58,706 bases of DNA from Prochlorococcus sp. AG-670-N10. Lineage in GTDB: Bacteria > Cyanobacteriota > Cyanobacteriia > PCC-6307 > Cyanobiaceae. Positions 25,547 to 35,844 of the stretch are shown here, piece after piece (position 1 is the first letter of the stretch; every line of letters starts with the position of its first letter). A program made the translations under genes and the position numbers. The stretch lies in assembly GCA_003209065.1 (NCBI GenBank), contig QCSX01000008.1, positions 1 through 58,706 on the forward strand, in the 5' to 3' direction. The notes under the pieces were generated by a model. The model saw nothing but the letters and a program-made list of their open reading frames with translations. It was not told the origin of the DNA and made no database searches.

Positions 25547-26205
25547 ATACTCCAAGCATAGCGATCATTATCGCTTCTAGTTTAGATGGAAGGATTGCCT
25601 TCCCAAGTGGAGGAGAATCTCATCTTGGAAGTAAGGAAGATAGGAAAATGTTAGATGAAAACTTATCAATAGTTGACGCTACTATTTTTGGATTAGGTAC
25701 TCTAAAAGCTCATCAAAGTACATATTTAGTAAAAAATCATTGTAAAAATGGCGAAATAAAAATTTCAAAAAATCAACCTATTTCTATAGTCGCCTCCAAT
25801 AGTAAAAAATTTAAAAAAGATTGGAATTATTTCAATCAACCAATTAAAAGATGGTTAATCAGCTCTAATAAAAAAGATGCAATAGATAGTAAAGATTTTG
25901 ATAAAGAAATTTTCTACAAAAATTCCTGGAGTAAAACCTTGTTAAGTATTAAAAAAGCTGGAATCAATCGTCTAGCACTTCTTGGTGGAGCAAATCTTAT
26001 AGATTCTTTTATAAAAGAAGATTTGATTGATGAAATCAAAATTACAATAGCCCCAAGAATTATTGGAGGGAAGTTTACATGGATACCTGCTGAACAAACA
26101 AATAGAATTTTTAATTTAAACCAATTTTGGAATATAAAATCGATTCAAGAATTAGATAGAAATGAAATATATATTCATTACATAAGAAGAACTAAAGTTG
26201 ATTAA
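25543..26205 (+). CDS. RibD C-terminal domain reductase (DHFR-like fold)
   Basis: 220 residues starting at a TTG that overlaps the previous stop. SIAIIIASSLDGRIAFPSGG is the typical N-terminus of the RibD_C reductase fold, followed by TIFGLGTLKAH and the NADPH-binding LALLGGANLIDSFI. Such domains reduce the ribosylamino-pyrimidine in riboflavin synthesis or pterins. No deaminase domain is attached. Coupling with the tandem PTPS suggests a pterin reductase role, although riboflavin synthesis cannot be excluded. Confidence 0.82.
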   Translation: MNTPSIAIIIASSLDGRIAFPSGGESHLGSKEDRKMLDENLSIVDATIFGLGTLKAHQSTYLVKNHCKNGEIKISKNQPISIVASNSKKFKKDWNYFNQPIKRWLISSNKKDAIDSKDFDKEIFYKNSWSKTLLSIKKAGINRLALLGGANLIDSFIKEDLIDEIKITIAPRIIGGKFTWIPAEQTNRIFNLNQFWNIKSIQELDRNEIYIHYIRRTKVD

Positions 26206-26216
26206 AGTAAAAAAAT

Positions 26217-27371
26217 ATGAATCATATTGAGCACAAAATTGAAATTAAACTATCAATTCAAGAAATAAATAAAGAAACATGGAATGAATTAAGAAAAAAA
26301 ATCAATAATCCATTTTATGAATGGGAATGGCTCTATAACCTTGAGTTCTCGAAAAGTGTCTCAAGACAAACTGGATGGCAACCTTTATATTTTGTTGCTT
26401 ATGAAAATGAAGAAATATGCGGAATAGCTCCACTTTTTCTTAAAAATCATAGTTATGGAGAATTTATTTTTGATCAATCCTTTGCAAAATTAGCTCAAGA
26501 TTTAAATTTAAATTATTATCCTAAGCTCATTGGGATGAGCCCTTACAGCCCTATTAATGGATACGAATTTTTATATAAAGAAAATAAAAATAAAATAGAG
26601 ATTACAAAGTCATTAATAAAACATATTAATGACTTTGCTTTGAAAAATAATATCTTGAGTTGCAATTTCTTATATGTAAACGAAGATTGGGGAAAACATC
26701 TGCAATCCTTAGGATATCAGGAATGGATAAATACAAGTAGTGAATGGAAGAATAATGGGGAAAAGACATTTGATGATTTTTTATCCAGATTCAACTCTAA
26801 TCAAAGAAAAAACATTAAAAAAGAAAGAAAATCAATTTCAAAACAAAATCTCGAGATCAAAATTCATACAGAAGAGAATATAAATCTTGAAATAGTTCAA
26901 AAAATGCATAATTTTTACGAGCAGCATTGCTTGAGATGGGGAGTATGGGGTAGCAAATATCTTACCTCTGAATTTTTTGAAAACATTCTTGAAAACAAAA
27001 GAAATCTATTGTTTTTTAGTGCATCAAGAAATGATTCTGAAAGTACGATTGCAATGTCAATGTGTATAAAAAATAAAAAAAATATATGGGGTAGATATTG
27101 GGGTAGTAAAGAAGAAATACTTAACTTGCATTTTGAATTATGCTACTACCAACCAATTGAGTGGGCGATAAAAAATAACATTGAGAGTTTTGACCCCGGG
27201 GCAGGTGGTAAACACAAAAGAAGAAGAGGGTTTTATGCAAAAGGTACTAAAAGTTTTCACAAATGGTTTAACAAAAATATGGAAGATATAATTACTCCTT
27301 GGTTAAATGAAGTAAATTTTCAAACTATTAAAGAAATTGAGAAAGAAAATACTTCTATCCCTTTTAAATAA
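26217..27371 (+). CDS. FemAB-like GNAT superfamily protein (DUF482 family)
   Basis: 384 residues. The pattern NPFYEWEWLYNLEFSKSV...GWQPLYFVAYENEEICGIAPLFLK, SYGEFIFDQSFAKL, the SRFNSNQRKNIKKERKS segment and FDPGAGGKHKRRRGF near the C-terminus are the DUF482 (FemAB-like) signatures. The family is proposed to act on aminoacyl transfer to peptidoglycan or related polymers; actual activity is not known. It starts 11 bases after the RibD-C gene on the same strand. Confidence 0.85.
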   Translation: MNHIEHKIEIKLSIQEINKETWNELRKKINNPFYEWEWLYNLEFSKSVSRQTGWQPLYFVAYENEEICGIAPLFLKNHSYGEFIFDQSFAKLAQDLNLNYYPKLIGMSPYSPINGYEFLYKENKNKIEITKSLIKHINDFALKNNILSCNFLYVNEDWGKHLQSLGYQEWINTSSEWKNNGEKTFDDFLSRFNSNQRKNIKKERKSISKQNLEIKIHTEENINLEIVQKMHNFYEQHCLRWGVWGSKYLTSEFFENILENKRNLLFFSASRNDSESTIAMSMCIKNKKNIWGRYWGSKEEILNLHFELCYYQPIEWAIKNNIESFDPGAGGKHKRRRGFYAKGTKSFHKWFNKNMEDIITPWLNEVNFQTIKEIEKENTSIPFK

Positions 27372-27437
27372 AACAAAAATTAATTTACCAAATTATTGCT
27401 TATATTAATAACATAATTTTATTGAAAAATTCTGAAA

Positions 27438-27824
27438 ATGGATGTTAGTAAAATCTTTAAGAAAAAAATAGAGATGGATAATGATTTATCTAATAGATAT
27501 ATTGATCTAGACCCAAATGGATATTTCATTATAAAAATCGATTTACAGACAAAACAAATTATCTTAGATCATTATTTAAATAATATTAATGAAGATGGAT
27601 ATGCAATTGATCCAAAAACTAATGAGCCAATAAAATGCAACTCAAAAGGAATCAAAACTTGTAATGCAACTTTCACAGGAAAAAGTGCTAAAGAGATTGG
27701 AATAGCAATAACAGAAAAGAGAAATGATCTTATATCTAGATTTGATCATGCCTTATATTTAGGTCGAGAATTACAAAAAGCAGAAGAATGTTTATATAAA
27801 AAATTACCTTACATACAAGATTAA
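27438..27824 (+). CDS. DUF4346 family protein
   Basis: 128 residues containing RYIDLDPNGYFIIKIDLQTKQI, AKEIGIAITEKRND and DHALYLGRELQKAEECL, which are the DUF4346 features; the domain also occurs at the C-terminus of dihydropteroate-synthase-related cyanobacterial proteins. A link with the upstream pterin-type genes is therefore possible but speculative. No membrane segment or signal peptide. Confidence 0.8.
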   Translation: MDVSKIFKKKIEMDNDLSNRYIDLDPNGYFIIKIDLQTKQIILDHYLNNINEDGYAIDPKTNEPIKCNSKGIKTCNATFTGKSAKEIGIAITEKRNDLISRFDHALYLGRELQKAEECLYKKLPYIQD

Positions 27825-27890
27825 GAATTTAAACGAAAAAATTATAATTTTTCTTTGGATGCTAAATTAAAAAAAATATAAAAAATATAA

Positions 27891-27983
27891 ATGAACATCA
27901 TTTTCTATTTTGCATTTCTAGGTTTCGGTTTTGGAGCTGCTTTCCTATTAGATAAACTTCTGAGAGCAGTTAAATTAATTTAG
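27891..27983 (+). CDS. petL: Single-helix membrane peptide of 30 residues, candidate PetL (cytochrome b6f)
   Basis: The frame ATG at 27891 to TAG at 27981 encodes 30 residues: a hydrophobic helix FYFAFLGFGFGAAFLL followed by DKLLRAVKLI. Length, a single helix with small Gly/Ala face and the xLRxxKLI ending resemble cyanobacterial PetL, a peripheral one-helix subunit of the cytochrome b6f complex. Similar tiny proteins exist in photosystems, so the assignment is tentative. The 66-base gap upstream ends in an A-rich stretch. It is convergent with rimO, with seven bases between. Confidence 0.55.
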   Translation: MNIIFYFAFLGFGFGAAFLLDKLLRAVKLI

Positions 27984-27990
27984 ATAAAAT

Positions 27991-29355
27991 TCATAAGATA
28001 TTTATAACTTCTCCATATAAATCATATTCATCCGCAAAACAAATATTTGCTTCAACAAATTTACCTATATAACTATTCTCAGCCTCATTATCTTTAATAG
28101 ATAAAATTACATTGCCATCTATTTCAGGAGCGAAGTTATAAGAACGTCCAATGAGTTGGTTATTTTCAGATATTTTTTCTACTAATACCTTAACTTTTGT
28201 ACCTACATATAATTTATTTTTGTTTTTTGAAATAGTTTGTTGAATAGCTATTATATTATCTTTTCTTGCATCAGCAATTTCTGAAGGTACCCGATTTGGC
28301 AAATTAAAAGCACTTGTTCCTTCCTCCGGAGAAAAAATAAAAACACCAACATGGTCAAACTCATGTCTATGCAAAAAATCTAAAAGATGCTGAAAATGTT
28401 TTTGGCTTTCTCCTGGGAACCCAACAATTAAGCTTGTTCTTAATACAGCAGATGGTATTTGATCTCTTATTTTACTCAAAATTGATTCATTTAAAGAAGC
28501 CTGCCAAGGTCTATTCATATTCTTAAGAACATCTGAATGACTGTGTTGCAAAGGTAGATCAAAATAGGGGACTATATTATTTGAATCTTTAAAAACTTTA
28601 ATGACTTCATCGGTTAAACCAGTTGGATATGCATAATGAATTCGTATCCAAGGAACTGAAACTTTTGACAGTTCTTTCAACAGTCTTGCTAAAGAAGGTT
28701 TACCATAAATATCTTGACCATAATTTGTTGTAATTTGACTAATTAGTATTATTTCTTGAATCCCTTGAGCTGCAAGATGTTTTGCTTCCGACAATATCGA
28801 TTCTATAGTCCTGCTTCGTTGAGGACCTCTTAACTTGGGAATAATACAAAATGCACAATTATAATCACAACCTTCGGCGATACGAAGATAAGCAACAAAC
28901 TTATTCTTATCTACCAAGCGTGGAATTTTTTCATCTGCAATAAATTCAGGTATCTTTGAAACTTCTTTAACAATTTCCCCTTTTTCTACTCGATTGATAA
29001 CCTTAGCTATTTTCTGATAATCACCTGTCCCTACTAAAGCTTTTATTTCAGGAATTTCTTTTAAAAGTTCTTCTTTAAAATGCTGCGCCATACATCCGGC
29101 CACTATTACCTCTTTACCTTGATCAGTAAATTCAAGTATCTTCCTTATCGATTCTTCTCTAGCTGTTTCTATAAAACTACAAGTATTGACTACCACCACA
29201 TTCGCATCTCCTATATTATTACCTACTTCATATCCCTCCTTATCTAATAACCCTTGCATATGTTCAGTATCAACAAGATTTTTCTCACACCCAACATGAC
29301 TAAAAGCAACCTTTGAAATTTTGTCATTCTTTACATTTTGATTATTTTGCTTCAC
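27991..29355 (-). CDS. rimO: Ribosomal protein S12 methylthiotransferase RimO
   Basis: 454 residues. The N-terminal UPF0004 domain has Cys23 in [18 protein letters not shown] and VAGCMAQ; the radical SAM domain has [20 protein letters not shown] with Cx3Cx2C; a TRAM domain closes the chain ([24 protein letters not shown]). HVGCEKN with LVDTEHM distinguishes RimO from MiaB. It adds a methylthio group to the conserved Asp of ribosomal protein S12, using two 4Fe-4S clusters. Confidence 0.95.
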   Translation of the reverse strand: MKQNNQNVKNDKISKVAFSHVGCEKNLVDTEHMQGLLDKEGYEVGNNIGDANVVVVNTCSFIETAREESIRKILEFTDQGKEVIVAGCMAQHFKEELLKEIPEIKALVGTGDYQKIAKVINRVEKGEIVKEVSKIPEFIADEKIPRLVDKNKFVAYLRIAEGCDYNCAFCIIPKLRGPQRSRTIESILSEAKHLAAQGIQEIILISQITTNYGQDIYGKPSLARLLKELSKVSVPWIRIHYAYPTGLTDEVIKVFKDSNNIVPYFDLPLQHSHSDVLKNMNRPWQASLNESILSKIRDQIPSAVLRTSLIVGFPGESQKHFQHLLDFLHRHEFDHVGVFIFSPEEGTSAFNLPNRVPSEIADARKDNIIAIQQTISKNKNKLYVGTKVKVLVEKISENNQLIGRSYNFAPEIDGNVILSIKDNEAENSYIGKFVEANICFADEYDLYGEVINIL

Positions 29356-29460
29356 GTAATTAATATCAGATAAGAAATAATTAATAAAGAAATTTGTTTA
29401 TACGACTCATTCAAAGATAATATTAGAACAAATTCTGAAAATTACCAACATTAAAGATAA

Positions 29461-30396
29461 ATGGCTCTTAAGACTTTAAAAAGTAGAAATAAAAAAGATT
29501 TCAAATGGCCAAAAATTATAATTTCTGTTCTTAGCACCATTGGATTAGTTGATACAGGTTCAATTACTTTAAAAGATTGGGGATTATTTGACTCTCTTTC
29601 ATGTCCTGGGATTAAAAATGGTTGTGAAACAGTTTTAAATAGCCCTTGGGGTACATTATTCGAGAATAGTCAATACAATATTCCTCTCTCATTAGCAGGA
29701 GTTATTACTTATGGTTCAATACTAGGATTTTCAATATTTTTATCATTGAATTTAGTTTCTCCTAAAGAAAAATTAAATAAGATTATATGGTGGGCAATAT
29801 TTTTAATCTCTTGTGCTTCTTCTGTGTTTAGCATCCTTTTGTTAAATATTATGTTCTTTAAAATCAAGGCTTATTGTTTTTTTTGTATTCTTTCGGCAAT
29901 TTTATCTATTTCGATCTTTATTATCTCTATGATTGGTGCAAAGTTTGAAAGTAGAGAACCTATGTTTTATAGAGGATTTATTGTTGTTTTAACAGTTCTT
30001 GTTGGGGGATTGATATGGTCAAATAGTGTTGACCCTTCTAATGCAATTGATATTTCTAAAAGTACAGAAAAAGTATCTCCTGCAATCACTACAACTAGCT
30101 CACCCCAGAAAATTAAGTTTGCTAAATTTTTAAGCGATAATAATATTAAAATGTTTAGCGCATACTGGTGCCCACATTGCCATGATCAAAAACAATTATT
30201 TGGTAAAAAAGCAGTTAAAGAGTTATCGATTATAGAATGCGCACAAGACGGTAAAGATAATCAATATAAACTTTGCAGAGAAAAACAGATTGAAGGGTTT
30301 CCATCATGGGAAATTAATGGTGAAATATATAGTGGAGTCAAAGATTTAAATGATTTGGCAATAATGACTGAATATAATGGCGACTCTAATTTTTAA
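29461..30396 (+). CDS. VKOR-thioredoxin fusion protein
   Basis: 311 residues. The VKOR domain has several membrane segments with the loop cysteines Cys48 and Cys55 and the active-site pair Cys139-x-x-Cys142 in YCFFC. After a fifth helix comes a lumenal or periplasmic thioredoxin-like domain with CPHC at residues 237-240. The fusion moves electrons from Trx-bound dithiols to quinone, making disulfides in exported proteins, as known from cyanobacterial VKOR. Its tail overlaps the convergent nadB end by 11 bases. Confidence 0.93.
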   Translation: MALKTLKSRNKKDFKWPKIIISVLSTIGLVDTGSITLKDWGLFDSLSCPGIKNGCETVLNSPWGTLFENSQYNIPLSLAGVITYGSILGFSIFLSLNLVSPKEKLNKIIWWAIFLISCASSVFSILLLNIMFFKIKAYCFFCILSAILSISIFIISMIGAKFESREPMFYRGFIVVLTVLVGGLIWSNSVDPSNAIDISKSTEKVSPAITTTSSPQKIKFAKFLSDNNIKMFSAYWCPHCHDQKQLFGKKAVKELSIIECAQDGKDNQYKLCREKQIEGFPSWEINGEIYSGVKDLNDLAIMTEYNGDSNF

Positions 30397-32053
30397 TAAA
30401 CCTTTTAATTATTTCGTGATTTAGTTGCTGCCTAGTATGGCATTTCCATGTTGTTTCTTTAATTGGAAAATCATCCCTATAATGGCCTCCTCTACTTTCC
30501 TCTCGAAAAAGACAAGCTTTTAACAATAGCAATGTTGTAATTTGTCTATTATGCAAATCAAGCAATAAATTAAGTCCTCTCCTATTTGGCTCACTTAGTT
30601 TCAATTTTTGATCAATTTCTATTTTATTAAGACATTCAAGTAAAGGATTTTTTTGTAGTTGATCTATCTCATCTTGAAGAGTTTTTAAAAGTTCAGTCAT
30701 ATTTTTTTTATTACGAGAGACACCTAAATTAGACCAGCATAATTTTCTCAAACAATCAATCTTATCTGAAACACCTAAGATAAAATCTTCCTTTGGATTA
30801 TCCATAAAAATTTCCGTAGTATATCTATCTAACCGTCTTACGTTATAAGGAGCATTCAACTCTATACAAGACATTTTTCTTGCAAATACAAGGCATTCCA
30901 TAAGCGAATTACTAGCTAGTCTATTTGCACCATGCACTCCTGTAGAGGCTACTTCTCCCACGGCATATAATCCTTTCATTGTAGAAGATGCATTTAAATC
31001 GGTATGAACACCTCCCATCCAATAGTGAGCTGCTGGCGCAACAGGAATCACCTCATTTAAAGGATTAACTCCATAATCTTGACATCTACTTATAATTGTA
31101 GGAAATCTTTCTACAATTTTTTCTGGATCAATAAATCTTAAATCCAGACCAACATGATCAACATCGTTTTCTTGCATATTATTCATAATTGCTCTACTAA
31201 CTTGGTCTCTTGTAGCTAGATCACCATTTTCCAAATGCTTTACTGGGCTCTCACCATTCTTATCAACGAGAACTGCTCCCTCACCTCGAAGGGCTTCAGA
31301 GATTAGAAAGCAGGGAGAACCATAAAACTTTAATGCTGTAGGATGAAATTGAATAAATTCTAAATCCTCTATTGCAGCTCCAGCTTTCCATGAAAGAGCA
31401 ATTCCTTCCCCAGAAGATTGGGCAGGATTTGTAGTATTAGTAAATAAGTGTCCCCCTCCGCCTGTGGCTAAAACAACAGCTTTAGAAGTAATCCAATATA
31501 AATTAGATCCATCTAATACCTGAACTCCCCTACATACTTCCTTTTCAATAAGCAATTCTGTTACTCTCACACCTCTACAATGCAAAATATTCTCCTTGTT
31601 TTCGATATGATCCTCTAAGACTTCTACAAGTGCCCTACCTGTTCTATCTTTAACATGCAAAACTCTTCTACGAGAATGGGCCGCTTCTAAAGTTGTTGAT
31701 AGTTGATCTGAGCTCTGATCAAAAATCATACCTAAATTTTGTAACCTATCAACGCAACCAGGTGCCTCTTTCACAAGCATTTCAACAGCAGATAATTCAC
31801 ACAAATCATCTCCAGCTTTTAGGGTGTCTTCAACATGAAGAGCAAAAGAATCTTCAGGTCTAACTACTGATGCAATCCCTCCTTGGGCCCATCTGCTAGA
31901 TGATCTTTTACTTGTATTCCTATTTAAAAGAAGGACGTTTAAATTTTCTGGCAATTCCAAACAAGTCATTAAACCAGCTGCTCCTGCACCAATGACAATC
32001 ACATCCCATTTATCAATAGATATTGATTCTTGCGAAAATGGCGGTCTTAGCAT
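30386..32053 (-). CDS. nadB: L-aspartate oxidase
   Basis: 555 residues of a fumarate-reductase-type flavoprotein. GAGAAGLMTCLEL at the N-terminus binds FAD; SKRSSSRWAQGGIASV is the NadB-type flavin and substrate loop; HTDLNASSTMKGLYAVGEVASTGVHGANRLASNSLMECLVF is the C-terminal FAD segment with the arginine. It oxidises L-aspartate to iminoaspartate, the first step of de novo NAD synthesis. The ATG shares a base with the preceding stop (TAATG), so it is translationally coupled to the DUF3120 gene. Confidence 0.95.
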   Translation of the reverse strand: MLRPPFSQESISIDKWDVIVIGAGAAGLMTCLELPENLNVLLLNRNTSKRSSSRWAQGGIASVVRPEDSFALHVEDTLKAGDDLCELSAVEMLVKEAPGCVDRLQNLGMIFDQSSDQLSTTLEAAHSRRRVLHVKDRTGRALVEVLEDHIENKENILHCRGVRVTELLIEKEVCRGVQVLDGSNLYWITSKAVVLATGGGGHLFTNTTNPAQSSGEGIALSWKAGAAIEDLEFIQFHPTALKFYGSPCFLISEALRGEGAVLVDKNGESPVKHLENGDLATRDQVSRAIMNNMQENDVDHVGLDLRFIDPEKIVERFPTIISRCQDYGVNPLNEVIPVAPAAHYWMGGVHTDLNASSTMKGLYAVGEVASTGVHGANRLASNSLMECLVFARKMSCIELNAPYNVRRLDRYTTEIFMDNPKEDFILGVSDKIDCLRKLCWSNLGVSRNKKNMTELLKTLQDEIDQLQKNPLLECLNKIEIDQKLKLSEPNRRGLNLLLDLHNRQITTLLLLKACLFREESRGGHYRDDFPIKETTWKCHTRQQLNHEIIKRFIKN

Positions 32054-32820
32054 TAAACCAAACCACTTAGTGTTGGTTGAATAATTGCTAATATAATAAA
32101 AATACCATCGACAATTAAGGTAGTTTGAATTACATAACTTGATACTAAAAGAGCCTTCCCATTTATCGAATTAGATATAGCATAATTAAAAATTTCTTTT
32201 GATATGAACCAGAGTACTAATGCCGCCAAAATAATAATAGACAAGGATTTAAATTGAATAAGATTTTCGGAAGTTTTCTGAAGTATTAATGGAGCATTAT
32301 CAGAATCCGCAATAATAACCTCCTTCCATTGATCCATTATTCCTGTCAAAAATATTGTCAAATCTGTAATCGCCGTTCCAAATAAAGACGAGATATAAAA
32401 ACTTGAGCCGATTTTCCATTTTGTTCCAAGTCCTACAATAGCAAGAGGCAATGCCACTGCTTCAACTGGGATATGGAGAATAGGATAAGCACTTAACCAG
32501 CCCCAAAATAAACAACCTCCAAGCCAACTTCCCGAGACTCCTAATAATAACGAGCCTACAATAAACCATTTATCTCCCTCTTTTCTAGACAATAAAAAAG
32601 CAGCAGCAAGGATAAAAAAAGTAGCGCCAAGAGCACTAATAGGAGCAAATCTAACCCATGGTGCCTGTACAAAAATTGGCAAAATTACAAAAAAAGAGGA
32701 CCATAGTCGTAAAGCAATTGGTCTAGATAAAAAAGTACTTTTAACAATATCGAATCCATTATGAAATATAGGTTTCAAATTATCATTCACTTCTAATTTT
32801 TTAGTAATTAATTCTTCCAA
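32053..32820 (-). CDS. DUF3120 family membrane protein
   Basis: 255 residues with about six membrane helices. WSSFFVILPIFVQAPWVRFAP, GCLFWGWLSAYPILHIPVEAVALPLA and FYISSLFGTAITDLTIFLTG are the family signature in cyanobacteria. The function is unknown. It is coupled to nadB by a TAATG junction. It diverges from the radical SAM gene at 33007, with 186 bases between. Confidence 0.85.
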   Translation of the reverse strand: MEELITKKLEVNDNLKPIFHNGFDIVKSTFLSRPIALRLWSSFFVILPIFVQAPWVRFAPISALGATFFILAAAFLLSRKEGDKWFIVGSLLLGVSGSWLGGCLFWGWLSAYPILHIPVEAVALPLAIVGLGTKWKIGSSFYISSLFGTAITDLTIFLTGIMDQWKEVIIADSDNAPLILQKTSENLIQFKSLSIIILAALVLWFISKEIFNYAISNSINGKALLVSSYVIQTTLIVDGIFIILAIIQPTLSGLV

Positions 32821-33006
32821 TGCATTAAGGCTTTTAAAATTTTTGAATTAATTTATGTCTAGTTTAATAAAAATGCAGATGACATATTTTATTAATTTAA
32901 TAGTTGAAATAAATTAATCATATTTAGTATTTTAAGAGTATTTAATATACTTTGAGTCTTATATGAGTTTACAATAAATATAAAGATAAAAGATTGGTCT
33001 TTAATT

Positions 33007-34419
33007 GTGTGGAAAGAAATTAATTATAAAGAGAATTCTAATGATCTTTTGGTACCGAATATTAACTACCAAATTAATCCAGCAGAAATTGAAAGTATTG
33101 AAAATAATTCTATTGCTGAAGAAATAGGCTTTGAATCAGGTGATTCAATTATTAGTATTAATGGTAAGAAACCTAGAGACTTAATTGATTATCAGATCCT
33201 GATTAGTGAAGAAATTTTAGATATATCGGTATTGGATAAAAACAAGAAGATTCACAACATTAGTATTGAAAAAGATCAAGATGACAATTTAGGAATTAAT
33301 TTTAAAGATGCATTATTTGACTCAATCAAACAATGTAATAATAAGTGCCCTTTTTGCTTTATAGATCAACAACCAAATGGTAAAAGAAAAAGTCTTTACG
33401 TAAAAGATGATGACTATAGATTAAGTTTTCTATATGGTTCATATCTAACGCTAACCAATTTAAATAAAGATGACTGGAATAGAATATCTACTCAAAAACT
33501 ATCACCGCTTTTTATTTCAATACATGCCACTGACCCAAAGACCAGAGAACAATTATTAAAAAATAAAAAAGCAAGTCAAATTCTTGAACAAATTGAATGG
33601 TTAGAACAAAATTCAATCCAGATACACGCGCAAATAGTTGTATGTCCCAAAATTAATGATGGTAAAATCTTAGAAAAATCTATTTGCGATCTTGCAAAAT
33701 TTCATAAAAAAAGTTTTAAAACGGTACTTTCAACAGCCATAGTTCCAGTAGGACTAACAAAGTTTAGGCCTGAAAACGATGGCTTAATAGCGATAAGCAA
33801 AGAATACGCAAGAAAAATTATTCAACAAGTGGAAAAAATTCAAACCTCTCTACAAAAAAGTATTGGGACTCGCTTTTGTTGGCTTGCCGATGAATGGTAC
33901 TTAATAGCTGGTCTCAAATTACCAAGCTATAAAACATATGAAAATATGCCCCAAGAATCTAATGGGGTTGGTTCAATAAGAAGTTTTCTTAAAATATTGG
34001 AAACTAAAACAAAATCTCTTCCTGAAAAAATAGATAAACAAAGAAAAGTCAGTTGGATTGTTGGGAAATTAGTTTACGAAGCACTACTTCCAACAGTGAA
34101 CAAACTTAATAAAATTGATGGCCTCAGAATTAATTTATATGGATTGCCAAGTGTTTACTGGGGGCAAGATCAAGTTGTAACAGGGCTTTTAACTGGTGAA
34201 GATTTAATTACTGGACTACAAAATAAGGATCTAGGAGAAAGTATATTTATACCATCAATCATGTTAAAACTTGATAGTGATTTGTTTTTGGATGACAAAA
34301 ATATAACTGAAGTTTCAAATAAACTGAAAACTAATATTCACGTTCTTGATGATACAAATGATATTATTAATAATCTAATCGGTTTATCTAAAACAAAAGA
34401 AATACATAATTATGCTTAG
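33007..34419 (+). CDS. PDZ-radical SAM/DUF512 protein (TIGR03279 type)
   Basis: 470 residues, GTG start. An N-terminal PDZ-like domain (INPAEIESIENNSIAEEIGFESGDSIISING) precedes a radical SAM-like domain with Cys110, Cys114 and Cys117 (CNNKCPFC) and a C-terminal DUF512 region (NLYGLPSVYWGQDQVVTGLLTGEDL). Cyanobacteria carry one such protein; it has been called an FeS-containing oxidoreductase, but its substrate is unknown. Its 3' end overlaps the TolC-like start by eight bases. Confidence 0.88.
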   Translation: MWKEINYKENSNDLLVPNINYQINPAEIESIENNSIAEEIGFESGDSIISINGKKPRDLIDYQILISEEILDISVLDKNKKIHNISIEKDQDDNLGINFKDALFDSIKQCNNKCPFCFIDQQPNGKRKSLYVKDDDYRLSFLYGSYLTLTNLNKDDWNRISTQKLSPLFISIHATDPKTREQLLKNKKASQILEQIEWLEQNSIQIHAQIVVCPKINDGKILEKSICDLAKFHKKSFKTVLSTAIVPVGLTKFRPENDGLIAISKEYARKIIQQVEKIQTSLQKSIGTRFCWLADEWYLIAGLKLPSYKTYENMPQESNGVGSIRSFLKILETKTKSLPEKIDKQRKVSWIVGKLVYEALLPTVNKLNKIDGLRINLYGLPSVYWGQDQVVTGLLTGEDLITGLQNKDLGESIFIPSIMLKLDSDLFLDDKNITEVSNKLKTNIHVLDDTNDIINNLIGLSKTKEIHNYA

Positions 34420-35842
34420 AAAACTTATACATCCAATATTAGTTTTACCTTTTTGTTTGTATATTAATTCTCAAGAAGCACTATTAAGTAAGGCCAACAA
34501 TAATATTGAAGAAATCCTACAAGAAAACGAAAACCAAATATTCCTTAATTATTCAGAAATAGATAATATTACTCTAAAGAATAATCAAGAACTTAAAGCA
34601 TTAGAAAGTTTAGTCAATTCAACAACGTTTACTCTTTCGAGCAAAATCGCTAAAAGATATCCATCATTAGATTTGCAAGCCAGTGGATTACCTAAATATG
34701 TTTCGGGCAAAAATTATAGTAGTAGCTCACCGACTACAAAAACTTCGCAATTTTCAGCAAATCCATCCCTTAATATTAAATTAGACTTAATAGACCCTCT
34801 AAGAGGATCTGAAATTAAAATAGCTAGAAATAATTATGCAATAGCTAAAAATAATTATGAGATTAAAAAGAAAGATCTCATAAAAGAGGCAAAATCTAGA
34901 TATCACAAACTACAAAAGTCTTATCAGGATATTAAAAACAAAACATTATCTCTTGATTTATCAATTACTAGTTTGAAAGACGCTCAGTCAAAATTTGATG
35001 CAGGGATAGGAACAAAATTTGAGGTTCTTGAAGCTGAAGCACAATTATCTAGAGATAGGCAATCACTAAATGAGAAAAAAATTCAGACTCAGATTAATAA
35101 AATTGCACTAAAAGAAATCTTAAATATAAATGGGGACTTCGAGATTAATCAAAAGCAAAAATTAATAGGTTTCTGGAACCATAAATTAAACAAGAATATT
35201 ACTGAGGGTTTAGTAAATAGCCTTTCCCTCAAAAATATTAATCTACAAAAATCAATCAAAGAAAATCAAGCTAAGAATTATTTGAATGTTTACAAGCCAA
35301 ATGTTTACATAAGTAATACTTTTACTAGTTCATTTTCTAAGGGTTCTTCTTTGTTAGAAACAATAGACCCTGAAAAATCTGGGTCGTCATATACAAATAC
35401 TGTAAGCTTAAACTTTGGTTGGAATATTTTTGACGGCGGGCAAAATAAAAACTTATATAAATCAAGCAAAGCTGATGCAAAATCGGAAGATTACTCCTAT
35501 AAAAATCTTGAAAATGTTTTAAAGACAAATATTAGTAAAGCCTATTTAAATTTAAAATTAAATGAAGAAAAAATTCTCTCATCTCTAAAAGAAATTTCTT
35601 CTACAGAAGAATCTTTAAGATTGGCAAGGTTAAGATATGACATAGGAATATCTACACTAAAAGATGTTCTTGTAAGACAAAAAGAGTTAAGTAATGCTAA
35701 CTCAAAAAAAATTGATTCAATTTATAATTACAATTTAAATTTAGATGAATTAGTAAGATTGACTTTTCTTGAAATAAGTAATATTTGTAACGAGGAAAAT
35801 AGCCTTATAAAAAATGAAATTCAGTCTATTTGCAATATTTGA
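34412..35842 (+). CDS. TolC-like outer membrane efflux protein
   Basis: 476 residues with an N-terminal signal segment (LIHPILVLPFCLYINSQEA) and two outer membrane efflux repeats. Each has long helices and a beta-strand insert: the first around SLDLQASGLPKYVSG, the second around VYISNTFTSSFSKGSS. The RYDIGISTLKDVLVRQKEL motif is the TolC C-terminal helix. It should form the outer membrane channel of a type I secretion or efflux system; no partner pump is adjacent. It overlaps the radical SAM gene by eight bases. Confidence 0.85.
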   Translation: MLRKLIHPILVLPFCLYINSQEALLSKANNNIEEILQENENQIFLNYSEIDNITLKNNQELKALESLVNSTTFTLSSKIAKRYPSLDLQASGLPKYVSGKNYSSSSPTTKTSQFSANPSLNIKLDLIDPLRGSEIKIARNNYAIAKNNYEIKKKDLIKEAKSRYHKLQKSYQDIKNKTLSLDLSITSLKDAQSKFDAGIGTKFEVLEAEAQLSRDRQSLNEKKIQTQINKIALKEILNINGDFEINQKQKLIGFWNHKLNKNITEGLVNSLSLKNINLQKSIKENQAKNYLNVYKPNVYISNTFTSSFSKGSSLLETIDPEKSGSSYTNTVSLNFGWNIFDGGQNKNLYKSSKADAKSEDYSYKNLENVLKTNISKAYLNLKLNEEKILSSLKEISSTEESLRLARLRYDIGISTLKDVLVRQKELSNANSKKIDSIYNYNLNLDELVRLTFLEISNICNEENSLIKNEIQSICNI

Positions 35843-35844
35843 AT

